From NCBI GenBank assembly GCA_937927525.1, contig CALBDR010000152.1, positions 1 through 17,662 on the forward strand: 17,662 bases of DNA, in the 5' to 3' direction. The notes under the pieces are model-generated. The model was not told the origin of the DNA. It saw only the letters and a list, made by a program, of their open reading frames with translations, and did no database searches. This document shows positions 7,602 to 14,103 of this stretch, piece after piece (position 1 is the stretch's first letter; the number at the start of each line of letters is the position of its first letter). Position numbers and translations under genes: made by a program. Source of the DNA: an uncultured Candidatus Melainabacteria bacterium. GTDB lineage: Bacteria; Cyanobacteriota; Vampirovibrionia; LMEP-6097.

Positions 7602-8816
7602 TTATTCGATGATCGATGATACAACTCCTGCACCAACAGTTTTACCACCTTCTCTGATCGCGAATCTCATTCCTTCTTCGATCGCTACAGGTTGGATAAG
7701 TTCAACTGTCATTTCAATGTTATCACCAGGCATAACCATTTCAACACCTTCTGGAAGGATTACGTTACCAGTTACGTCAGTTGTTCTGATGTAGAACTGT
7801 GGTCTATAACCCTTGAAGAATGGAGTATGTCTACCACCCTCTTCTTTAGTAAGAACGTAAACGCTACCTACGAATTTAGTGTGTGGTTTGATTGAACCAG
7901 GTTTAACAATTACTTGGCCTCTTTGGATATCATTTTTATCAACACCTCTAAGAAGAACACCAGCGTTATCACCAGCTTGAACTTCAGCTAATGATTTTCT
8001 GAACATTTCACAACCAGTGATTACAGTAGCCTTAGTGTCAGTGATACCAACGATTTCTACGTTATCACCTACTTTAGAAGCTCCTCTTTCAACTCTACCA
8101 GTTGCAACAGTACCTCTACCCGTAATAGTGAATACATCCTCAACTGCCATCAAGAAAGGCTTATCGACATCTCTTTCTGGTGTAGGAACAGTAGCATCAA
8201 CATTGTCGATTAATTCAAAGATTCTATCAGTCCACTCATTATCACCTTTTTTGAGTTCTGAGTTTGCAGTACAAGCCTCAACAGCTTTTAATGCAGAACC
8301 TTTAACAAATGGGATGTTATCTCCATCAAAATCATACTTAGAAAGAAGCTCTCTAGTTTCCATTTCAACTAATTCTAATAACTCTTCATCATCAACCATG
8401 TCACATTTGTTTAAGAAAACAACTAAGTGTTCAACACCAACTTGCTTAGCAAGAAGGATGTGTTCTCTAGTTTGTGGCATAGGACCATCAGCTGCAGAAA
8501 CAACTAAGATACCACCATCCATCTGAGCAGCACCTGTGATCATGTTCTTAACGTAATCCGCGTGACCAGGACAGTCAACGTGAGCGTAGTGTCTAGTTTC
8601 ACTTTCGTACTCAACGTGTGCAGTGTTAATAGTAATACCACGAGCTTTCTCTTCAGGAGCAGCATCGATTTCATCGTACTTCTTAGCTTGAGCAAGACCA
8701 GCAGCAGCTAAAGTCATACAGATAGCAGCTGTTAATGTAGTCTTACCGTGGTCAACGTGACCAATAGTTCCGATGTTTACATTGGGTTTTGTTCTTTTAA
8801 ATTCTTCTCTTGCCAT
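7602..8816 (-). CDS. tuf: Translation elongation factor Tu
   Basis: GTPase that brings aminoacyl-tRNA to the ribosome. All G motifs are present: GHVDHGKT (19-26), KARGITIN (58-65), DCPGHADYVKNM (81-92), NKCD (136-139) and GSALKA for G5. Domains 2 and 3 are complete (GRGTVATGRVERG, KPHTKF, REGGKTVGAGVVSSI). Length is 404 aa, between the E. coli form (394) and the usual cyanobacterial form (409). The segment GLAQAKKYDEIDAAPEEK resembles cyanobacterial EF-Tu. It uses a markedly more GC-rich, restricted codon set than its neighbours, as expected for a very highly expressed gene, not a sign of transfer. fusA, rpsG and rpsL do not lie upstream: the next gene is divergent, so tuf heads its own transcript. 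The ATG is preceded by GAGAGG 11 nt upstream. Confidence 0.99.
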   Translation of the reverse strand: MAREEFKRTKPNVNIGTIGHVDHGKTTLTAAICMTLAAAGLAQAKKYDEIDAAPEEKARGITINTAHVEYESETRHYAHVDCPGHADYVKNMITGAAQMDGGILVVSAADGPMPQTREHILLAKQVGVEHLVVFLNKCDMVDDEELLELVEMETRELLSKYDFDGDNIPFVKGSALKAVEACTANSELKKGDNEWTDRIFELIDNVDATVPTPERDVDKPFLMAVEDVFTITGRGTVATGRVERGASKVGDNVEIVGITDTKATVITGCEMFRKSLAEVQAGDNAGVLLRGVDKNDIQRGQVIVKPGSIKPHTKFVGSVYVLTKEEGGRHTPFFKGYRPQFYIRTTDVTGNVILPEGVEMVMPGDNIEMTVELIQPVAIEEGMRFAIREGGKTVGAGVVSSIIE

Positions 8817-8827
8817 ATTTGGTAATT

Positions 8828-8833
8828 CCTCTC
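8828..8833 (-). promoter_or_regulatory. Ribosome binding site of tuf
   Basis: GAGAGG on the minus strand, 11 nt before the tuf ATG at 8816. The spacing is slightly long but the match is good. Confidence 0.55.
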
Positions 8834-8843
8834 TTTTAGTATA

Positions 8844-8871
8844 TTAATATAAAAATTGCAAAAAAATCCAA
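8844..8871 (-). promoter_or_regulatory. Candidate tuf promoter
   Basis: On the minus strand TTGGAT (8871-8866) and TATTAA (8849-8844) lie 16 bp apart, placing the start near 8837 and leaving the GAGAGG ribosome site inside a leader of about 20 nt. Just upstream is a short GC-rich patch (8868-8879) that stands out from the AT-rich 168-bp divergent gap. I see no riboswitch or other RNA in this gap. Confidence 0.3.
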
Positions 8872-8940
8872 CTCCCGCTTGAATCAGTATTAAATATTAT
8901 CAAAAATGTTGCATTGAAATATAAGTAATTAATTAAAAAT

Positions 8941-8969
8941 TTGTAATAATTTATCCAATTCGATACGAT
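8941..8969 (+). promoter_or_regulatory. Candidate promoter of the antiporter unit
   Basis: TTGTAA (8941-8946) and TACGAT (8964-8969) are separated by exactly 17 bp. A start about 7 bp downstream leaves a leader of only around 9 nt before the ATG at 8985, which has no Shine-Dalgarno. Confidence 0.35.
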
Positions 8970-8984
8970 TTAACTTGAAACATT

Positions 8985-10181
8985 ATGCATACAGACCCTG
9001 TTGTTCCCGTATTACTCTCTATATCACTAGTACTTTTAGCTGCAAAAATGGGAGCTTTCCTAGCCCATAAGTTTAAGCAGCCAGCAGTTTTAGGAGAATT
9101 ATTAGCTGGTGTGGTCGTGGGTAATGTGGCATTGTCTGGTTTTCATGGTCTTGAATTTTTAAAGCACGATCATATTTTAGAAATTTTTTCTGGATTAGGA
9201 GTTATTATTCTTTTATTTGAAGTCGGACTTGAGTCTGAGTTTAATGAAATGATGTCTGTTGGCGCTAAATCATTAATAGTAGCTATTATTGGTGTTGTTG
9301 TTCCTTTTATCTGTGGTTACTATGTTTCAGGCTTAGTCGTTCCTGAAATTTCTGAAATGAGCAAGATATTTATGGGGGCCATACTCACTGCTACTTCAGT
9401 AGGAATTACTGCAAGAGTTTTTCAAGATTTAAATTTTTTAAATGCCTCTGAATCAAAGATAGTCTTAGGTGCTGCTGTTATTGATGATATTTTAGGTTTA
9501 ATTATTTTAGCTGTAGTTAGCAGCATGGCTACCATGGGAAATGTAGAAATTTCTTCTATTATGACTGTTTCTTTTAAGGCGATTGGTTTTGTTATTGTTT
9601 CTGTAATAGCAGGCATGTTCCTTGCTAAGAAAACAGTCCCTTTATTGGCTCCGATTAATTTGCCTGGGATGATTCTTACTATAGGTTTAGTAGTTTGTTT
9701 TATCGGTTCATATTTGGCTAATCAATTCGGCTTGGCTACTATAGTCGGTGCTTTTTGTATGGGATTAGTTCTAGAGGATGTCCACTTTAAGAAGTTTGCT
9801 ACAGATAGAACCTTAGAAGAATTTATTCATCCTATTTCTATTTTTTTAGTGCCGATATTCTTTGTGGTTACTGGTATGCATGTTGATTTATCTGTATTCG
9901 CTGATCTACATATTGTTCTTGCATCTGTTGCTATAAGTATCGTTGCAATTTTAGGTAAATTAATTTGTGCTTGGTGTTTTCCTTCTAAAGAAAAAGTAAA
10001 TAGAGCTATTATCGGATTTGGTATGGTACCAAGAGGAGAAGTCGGTTTAATTTTTGCTTCCGTAGGAAAGTCTATCGGAGTAGTTTCTGATTCACTCTAC
10101 GCTATTACCGTTATCGTAGTAATTCTTACTACTTTATGTCCACCACCGATACTTGCTTATCTCATTAAGAAAAATAAATAG
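8985..10181 (+). CDS. CPA2-family cation:proton antiporter (Na+ or K+/H+)
   Basis: Integral membrane antiporter of the monovalent cation:proton antiporter-2 family (Na_H_Exchanger), exchanging Na+ or K+ for H+. The 398-aa product is hydrophobic throughout, with about 12-13 membrane segments. Family landmarks are QPAVLGELLAGVVVGN (32-47), TATSVGITARVFQDL (135-149), the paired aspartates VIDD (D167, D168), Lys325 in ILGKLI, and MVPRGEVGLIF (347-357). The double Asp is the pattern of electrogenic CPA2 exchangers such as NapA; the transported ion cannot be read from the sequence. There is no C-terminal RCK/TrkA-N domain, so it is unlike full-length KefB/KefC. It is the first gene of a tight unit with the two genes that follow (11 bp, then 0 bp apart). 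No Shine-Dalgarno is seen before the ATG. Confidence 0.93.
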   Translation: MHTDPVVPVLLSISLVLLAAKMGAFLAHKFKQPAVLGELLAGVVVGNVALSGFHGLEFLKHDHILEIFSGLGVIILLFEVGLESEFNEMMSVGAKSLIVAIIGVVVPFICGYYVSGLVVPEISEMSKIFMGAILTATSVGITARVFQDLNFLNASESKIVLGAAVIDDILGLIILAVVSSMATMGNVEISSIMTVSFKAIGFVIVSVIAGMFLAKKTVPLLAPINLPGMILTIGLVVCFIGSYLANQFGLATIVGAFCMGLVLEDVHFKKFATDRTLEEFIHPISIFLVPIFFVVTGMHVDLSVFADLHIVLASVAISIVAILGKLICAWCFPSKEKVNRAIIGFGMVPRGEVGLIFASVGKSIGVVSDSLYAITVIVVILTTLCPPPILAYLIKKNK

Positions 10182-10187
10182 AGAGGG
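10181..10187 (+). promoter_or_regulatory. Ribosome binding site pointing to a TTG start at 10193
   Basis: GAGAGGG overlaps the last base of the antiporter stop codon. Counting from its GAGG core it is about 6 nt before TTG at 10193 but touches the GTG at 10187, so the TTG is the better start for the next gene. Confidence 0.55.
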
Positions 10188-10192
10188 TGACT

Positions 10193-10672
10193 TTGAAGAA
10201 CCAACTAGAAAATCTGGCATTAGTTGCTGATTTTATAAATAAAGAGAACCTCAAATTAATCTCTGATTTATTTGCTTCTCTGCAGGTTAAGAACAAATTT
10301 CTCTTTCTGAAAGATAAATGTAGAGAAGAAGAGAGAGACTCTTCTTGGGAATATAAAGCTTGGTCGCAAGTTAAAAGTGAAGCTTTAAATAAATTGAAAG
10401 AAAAATTATATTTTAAAAAGTCTATCGGTAAAAATACTTTTCATGATGATGAAATACAGGAGATTTTCTCTTCTAGTGATGAGATTAAATTTGATTTAAT
10501 TTTTGTTGCAAGTGATTATTCTCAGGGCTTAGGAGATAATTTCTTGTTAAATGCTAATTATTCTGAAATTTATTTTTCAAGAAAAGCCTTTACTAAGGAA
10601 TTTTTTGATATAAATGAAGTAATAGCTGCAAGAGATTTTTTTATTGCAACTCAAAGGAATTTTGGTTCTTAA
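10193..10672 (+). CDS. Hypothetical 159-aa soluble protein
   Basis: I do not recognise this protein. The reading frame is open from 10187 (GTG, 161 aa), but the ribosome site favours TTG at 10193, giving MKNQLENLALVADF and 159 aa. It is charged, with no signal peptide or membrane span. The N-terminal half is Lys/Glu-rich and probably helical (NKFLFLKDKCREEERDSSWE), and the C-terminal half has a more hydrophobic, alpha/beta-like pattern (IKFDLIFVASDYSQGLGDNF). It lies 11 bp after the antiporter, and its TAA stop is directly followed by the sulfotransferase ATG, so translation of the three is probably coupled. That placement makes it a candidate accessory protein of either neighbour; this is inference from position only. 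Confidence 0.8.
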   Translation: MKNQLENLALVADFINKENLKLISDLFASLQVKNKFLFLKDKCREEERDSSWEYKAWSQVKSEALNKLKEKLYFKKSIGKNTFHDDEIQEIFSSSDEIKFDLIFVASDYSQGLGDNFLLNANYSEIYFSRKAFTKEFFDINEVIAARDFFIATQRNFGS

Positions 10673-11668
10673 ATGTCGTTAGATTCTAGTAAATTAATTT
10701 TTGTTGTTGGTTGTCCTAGATCTGGAACTACGAAATTAACTGAAATTATTAATAAGCATAGTAAAATTCAGTGCTCAAGTGAAACTCACTTCTTTAATAT
10801 AAATTGGGAACTTAATTATAAGCTGAGTATTGACGAGTTTGTGGAGTCTAATGAGTTTAATACTTTCTTCGATCATTTCAGAATCCAAGATTTTATGAAA
10901 CTTAATTCTCTTGAAGTTAAAGATTTTTCTGATGAACTTAGAACTACTTATGAATTAAATAAACAAGACTATATAAATAAAGATTTATATATAAAATCCA
11001 TATTTGACGTCATGATAAACCTTTCATTAAAACAAAATAATTCAGCGGAATTCTTTTGTGAAAAGACTCCACAGCATCTTAGAAGTGTTGATAGAATTCT
11101 CAAATATTACCCTAATGCAAAATTTATTCATGTTATCAGAGATGGTAGAGATGTAGTTAATTCTTTATTGAAAATGCCTTGGAGACCTGATGGCTTAATT
11201 AATAATGCTAGATTCTGGAAAAAATTTGTTTGTTTTGGGATGGAGATGTACGAATTTTTGGCAAAAAACAATAAAAGTGATTTGTGGTTTAATGTGCGCT
11301 ATGAAGAGCTTTTAGAGCATCCAGAGGAGCTTTTACATTTACTTTGTGACTTTATTGGTCTGGAATATGAAGAAGCTATGTTGAGTAATGAAGCTATATT
11401 TGACAAGAAAGTTTTTGCAGATTGGGAGTCTAAGTGGAAACATAAAGCAAATTTAGACTTGGATTTAACTAGAGCTGGTGCTTATAAAAAAGAAATGTCA
11501 GAGGATGATCAAATAACTTTAAATTGGTTTTTGCAAAAAGAGCTCAAAGAACTTAATTATGAGGTTGATTTAAGCAATGTCAGTTATAGGCATTTAAATT
11601 TTGCTGTGAAAGGTTACATAGACTTAGCAGCCCAAAAGCTTTTACGCTTTTTAAGCGATTTGGCTTAA
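10673..11668 (+). CDS. PAPS-dependent sulfotransferase family protein
   Basis: Member of the sulfotransferase superfamily, which moves a sulfuryl group from PAPS to a hydroxyl or amine acceptor. The 5'-phosphosulfate loop is clear (VVGCPRSGTTKL, PRSGTT at 15-20). FCEKTPQH (128-135) places a His where such enzymes often have catalytic residues. The 3'-phosphate-binding motif is FIHVIRDGRDVVNSLL (151-166). The later VRYEELLEHPEELLHLLCDF (208-227) is typical of the family's C-terminal half. At 331 aa it is a normal single-domain enzyme; no signal peptide or transmembrane helix is evident, so it should act in the cytoplasm. The acceptor is unknown: glycan, lipid or metabolite are all possible. 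Its ATG starts directly after the preceding stop, so it is the third gene of the antiporter unit. Confidence 0.9.
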   Translation: MSLDSSKLIFVVGCPRSGTTKLTEIINKHSKIQCSSETHFFNINWELNYKLSIDEFVESNEFNTFFDHFRIQDFMKLNSLEVKDFSDELRTTYELNKQDYINKDLYIKSIFDVMINLSLKQNNSAEFFCEKTPQHLRSVDRILKYYPNAKFIHVIRDGRDVVNSLLKMPWRPDGLINNARFWKKFVCFGMEMYEFLAKNNKSDLWFNVRYEELLEHPEELLHLLCDFIGLEYEEAMLSNEAIFDKKVFADWESKWKHKANLDLDLTRAGAYKKEMSEDDQITLNWFLQKELKELNYEVDLSNVSYRHLNFAVKGYIDLAAQKLLRFLSDLA

Positions 11669-11706
11669 GCCTATTTAATTTAGATATCTGTAAATCTATG
11701 TTAATA

Positions 11707-11735
11707 TTGTAATACCAGTTGCTATGACTTATTAC
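11707..11735 (+). promoter_or_regulatory. Candidate promoter giving a leaderless transcript
   Basis: TTGTAA (11707-11712) and TATTAC (11730-11735) are exactly 17 bp apart, and the following ATG at 11740 begins 5 bp after the -10 box. Initiation at normal distance would fall on or beside the A of the ATG, and no Shine-Dalgarno exists. Confidence 0.4.
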
Positions 11736-11739
11736 TTTA

Positions 11740-12879
11740 ATGCAGGCAGTTCCAGCTAAGCAGAATACGTTTGATTATGATGGCAAACACCATACCGAGC
11801 TGGATATTGATAAGCTTAGACAAAATTTAGAAGAAAAGTATAGTGCTGAAATTCTTTCTAAAAATAGAGATGAGATGGTTGAGTTTATTAAGCAAGATGA
11901 AACTGGTGCTTCTGAAGCACCTCTTGAACATGAGTCTGAGACTGAAATTGAAAAAAATATTTTCCATGGAATTAGTGAATTTATAAAACCAGTTACTAAT
12001 ATCTGGAATAAACAGCCGCTAATGGCTCCTGTAATCTCTGGAATTGGTGCAATTTTGCACTTAGTCGATGGATTTGCTGAAATGAAAGGTTTAGCAGACT
12101 CTACTCTGAAACTCACCCGAGGAGCCTCGATTGGCTATTCTAAGTTTATTACTTCGATGCCTAACATTTTGGATGGAATTCATCGTTTAAAGAACAATGA
12201 TTATGTCGAAGGTTTATCGAGATTATTTTTACTTTCTAAGATGAAGTTCGGTGAACCAGCTAATTTTAGTATGACAAATGGAGCTTTCACTGCCTTTAAA
12301 ACATTAAAGATGTTCTCAAAATTGGAGAACCCAGAGAAGTTTAAATCACTTGGAGATAATTTGAAATTCTTAGGGAAGATGTTCTCAAATGTCTTGAAAG
12401 AAGCAAAAATAAGTCTCAAAGAAGGTGGTTTAGTAAATACTCTTGATGCTGTTTTTAGAGTAATTTCGACACCAATGATGCTTCTTTCTGGAGTTTTAGG
12501 AACCTTCACTTTGGGGGATGAGGTTGATACACCTAGTGCAAGATTTTTCGGTGCCCTCAGGAATGGTTTTGGGTTTGCAGCTGATATGTCAATTAATATT
12601 CAGGCTGGCAGAGAAGCTCAGAAGAAAGCAGCTGCTGAAAATAGACAAGTTAATCCTATTAAAGATATTCTGAGTAGTGAAGAAGGTTTAGTAGGCTCCA
12701 CTTACAGTATCTTATCTCTAGGTGAGCTTTTCCAGAGATACTTGCCAGAAAATATTTCGAAGATTACTGCTCAACTTCTGTGTGGAATTCAGGAGATTGC
12801 AACCTCTGCTTGGGGAGTTTATGATTCTTTGAAATTAAAGGTTATGTCTGAGGAAGAGATGATGTTACAGGCTGCTTAA
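11740..12879 (+). CDS. Hypothetical 379-aa protein with hydrophobic/amphipathic segments
   Basis: I do not recognise this protein. The N-terminal 75 residues are acidic and hydrophilic without a signal peptide. The rest is Gly/Ala/Ser-rich with moderately hydrophobic or amphipathic stretches at about 93-110 (PLMAPVISGIGAILHLVDGF), 240-258 (RVISTPMMLLSGVLGTFTL) and 266-285 (SARFFGALRNGFGFAADM), separated by Lys-rich helical segments such as 185-225. This could be a peripheral or membrane-inserting protein, or a helical bundle that buries these faces; no clean transmembrane topology is visible. Codon use matches the neighbours, and the frame is open over 379 codons. It has its own putative promoter 71 bp after the sulfotransferase. 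Its last 15 bp overlap the 3' end of ispF on the other strand. Confidence 0.85.
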   Translation: MQAVPAKQNTFDYDGKHHTELDIDKLRQNLEEKYSAEILSKNRDEMVEFIKQDETGASEAPLEHESETEIEKNIFHGISEFIKPVTNIWNKQPLMAPVISGIGAILHLVDGFAEMKGLADSTLKLTRGASIGYSKFITSMPNILDGIHRLKNNDYVEGLSRLFLLSKMKFGEPANFSMTNGAFTAFKTLKMFSKLENPEKFKSLGDNLKFLGKMFSNVLKEAKISLKEGGLVNTLDAVFRVISTPMMLLSGVLGTFTLGDEVDTPSARFFGALRNGFGFAADMSINIQAGREAQKKAAAENRQVNPIKDILSSEEGLVGSTYSILSLGELFQRYLPENISKITAQLLCGIQEIATSAWGVYDSLKLKVMSEEEMMLQAA

Positions 12880-13374
12880 AAGTGCAACTGCACTAGCAGC
12901 TATGCCTTCTTCTCTACCGACAAAGCCTAATTTTTCTGTGGTGGTCGCTTTTATATTTATTTGATCAAGCTCAATTTTTAATGTCTCTGTAAGTTTGGCT
13001 TTCATGGACTCTATATGTGGTGCTAGCTTTGGCTTTTCAGCCATTACTACAGAATCAATATTTTCTATTTTCCATTTCTCTGAAATTAAGTCTAAGACTT
13101 TCTTTAAAAGTATTTGACTATCGATCCCTTTAAACTGTGGGGCATTGTCTGGGAATTGATTACCGATGTCTTTAAAACCTGCTGCTCCAAGTAAAGCATC
13201 ACAGATTGCATGAGTTAATACATCTGCATCAGAATGACCTAATAAAACTTTTTCTGATGGAATCTCTACTCCAGCAAGTATAAATTTATGGCCTGATCTA
13301 TCTGGATATTTTTCAACAAAATCAGTTTTTATCATCAAGCGATGAACGTCGTAACCTTGTCCTATTCTTAGCAA
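12865..13374 (-). CDS. ispF: 2-C-methyl-D-erythritol 2,4-cyclodiphosphate synthase
   Basis: Fifth enzyme of the MEP (non-mevalonate) isoprenoid pathway, cyclising CDP-methylerythritol 2-phosphate to MEcPP with release of CMP. Metal ligands D9 and H11 lie in GYDVH, and the third, H55, in LGHSDADVLTHA. FPDNAPQFKG and KATTTEKLGFVGREEGIA are the classic family blocks. The product is 169 aa, slightly longer than the E. coli enzyme because of about a dozen extra residues after the first motif (14-30). The start is TTG at 13374, supported by AAGGAG 7 nt upstream and by the MLRIGQGYDVH alignment. It overlaps the end of the preceding convergent gene by 15 bp. ispD is not adjacent, and no other MEP gene is in the window. 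Confidence 0.97.
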   Translation of the reverse strand: MLRIGQGYDVHRLMIKTDFVEKYPDRSGHKFILAGVEIPSEKVLLGHSDADVLTHAICDALLGAAGFKDIGNQFPDNAPQFKGIDSQILLKKVLDLISEKWKIENIDSVVMAEKPKLAPHIESMKAKLTETLKIELDQINIKATTTEKLGFVGREEGIAASAVALLSSL

Positions 13375-13381
13375 TTTATAA

Positions 13382-13387
13382 CTCCTT
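13382..13387 (-). promoter_or_regulatory. Ribosome binding site fixing the TTG start of ispF
   Basis: AAGGAG on the minus strand, 7 nt before TTG at 13374. It is a near-ideal site and decides the non-ATG start. Confidence 0.75.
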
Positions 13388-13449
13388 TGCTAATTATATT
13401 CTAAGTTTATGAAAAATTTGTTTCTTAATACTACTTTTAGACTTGCGGA

Positions 13450-13458
13450 TATTATAAA
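13450..13458 (+). promoter_or_regulatory. Candidate -10 region for the SLH protein, possibly bidirectional
   Basis: TATTATAAA offers overlapping -10-like boxes (TATTAT, TATAAA) 9-12 bp before the ATG at 13468, implying a leader of only a few nucleotides. Its complement contains TATAAT at 13456-13451, which could serve ispF with a leader of about 70 nt. No convincing -35 was found for either direction. Confidence 0.25.
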
Positions 13459-13467
13459 CTAATAGCT

Positions 13468-14097
13468 ATGAGGTTAAATTTCCCTGCCTTAGTTTTGGCG
13501 TTAATATTTTTAACAATCTCTCATACGAACTCAGCTCAAGCCTTTAAAGATGTACCTAAGGGGCATTGGGCTGAGCCTGCTGTTAAGAAAATTACAAATG
13601 ATTACAAGATTATGAGTGGTTATCCGAATAACACTTTTGTAGGTTCGAACACTGTTAACCGTTACGAAATGGCAGTAATGCTTTCTAAGTTATTAGATTC
13701 TTTTGAAAAGGAACTAGATAAAGATAGAGAAGATTTAGCTAGTTTGCTTGAAGTTATGGAGCTTTTTCAAAGTGAAATAAAGGTGCTAAAAGATGAGATC
13801 AAAAAGCGTGATCTTAAAATTGATGAATTGAATCGATATTTGGATGGTTTTAGTGGTGAAAATGAGCGATTGAGAAAAGATATTATGTTATTGAAACAAG
13901 ATTATGATGTTCGTATGGCGAAGAAGGTAGAAGCTGCTAAACCTCCGCCAGAGAAAAAGAAGAAGAAAGGCTTCTGGATATTTGGTCGCAAGAAAGACAA
14001 AGAAACAGTAAAAGAATCTTACCCTCAAGCTCAGCAACCGAGTACAATGAATAGAGAAGTGATGCCACCTCCGGCTCCACCTCAATACGAGTATTAA
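13468..14097 (+). CDS. Secreted SLH-domain protein with coiled coil and Lys/Pro-rich tail
   Basis: An N-terminal signal peptide (hydrophobic 4-18, likely cleavage after SAQA at 25) leads directly into one S-layer homology domain: FKDVPKGHWAEPAVKK (26-41), then IMSGYPNNTF and VNRYEMAVML to about 75. This is the form found at the N-terminus of cyanobacterial SLH porins, where it binds peptidoglycan or its secondary polymer. A coiled coil spans about 78-150. There follow a lysine cluster (160-176) with the hydrophobic FWIFG in the middle, and a Pro/Gln-rich end (PPPAPPQYEY). In SLH porins a beta-barrel would follow; here the protein stops at 209 aa. An exported envelope tether or spacer is the best inference. 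It is the first gene of a unit with the MerR-like gene 6 bp downstream. Confidence 0.88.
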   Translation: MRLNFPALVLALIFLTISHTNSAQAFKDVPKGHWAEPAVKKITNDYKIMSGYPNNTFVGSNTVNRYEMAVMLSKLLDSFEKELDKDREDLASLLEVMELFQSEIKVLKDEIKKRDLKIDELNRYLDGFSGENERLRKDIMLLKQDYDVRMAKKVEAAKPPPEKKKKKGFWIFGRKKDKETVKESYPQAQQPSTMNREVMPPPAPPQYEY

Positions 14098-14103
14098 TTT
14101 TAT

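Noticed and set aside
8017..8526. Plus-strand ORF of 169 codons antisense to tuf
   Set aside because: Ser/Thr/Leu-rich translation typical of the complement of a highly biased tuf gene; EF-Tu on the other strand is certain.
7602..8816. Different base and codon use of tuf suggesting horizontal transfer
   Set aside because: Explained by codon selection in a very highly expressed gene; the protein fits the surrounding lineage signal.
8817..8984. Looked for a riboswitch, leader peptide or small RNA in the longest gap (168 bp)
   Set aside because: Only AT-rich sequence with two putative promoters and one ribosome site; no conserved RNA structure recognised.
11645..11671. Small hairpin CGCTT-TTT-AAGCG and palindrome GGCTTAAGCC at the end of the sulfotransferase gene
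   Set aside because: They lie inside the coding end and over the stop codon, are short, and no T-run follows; not a supportable terminator.
11775..12116. Minus-strand ORF of 113 codons inside the 379-aa gene
   Set aside because: Fully embedded antisense, Ser/Ile-rich, no ribosome site; the plus-strand frame is much longer.
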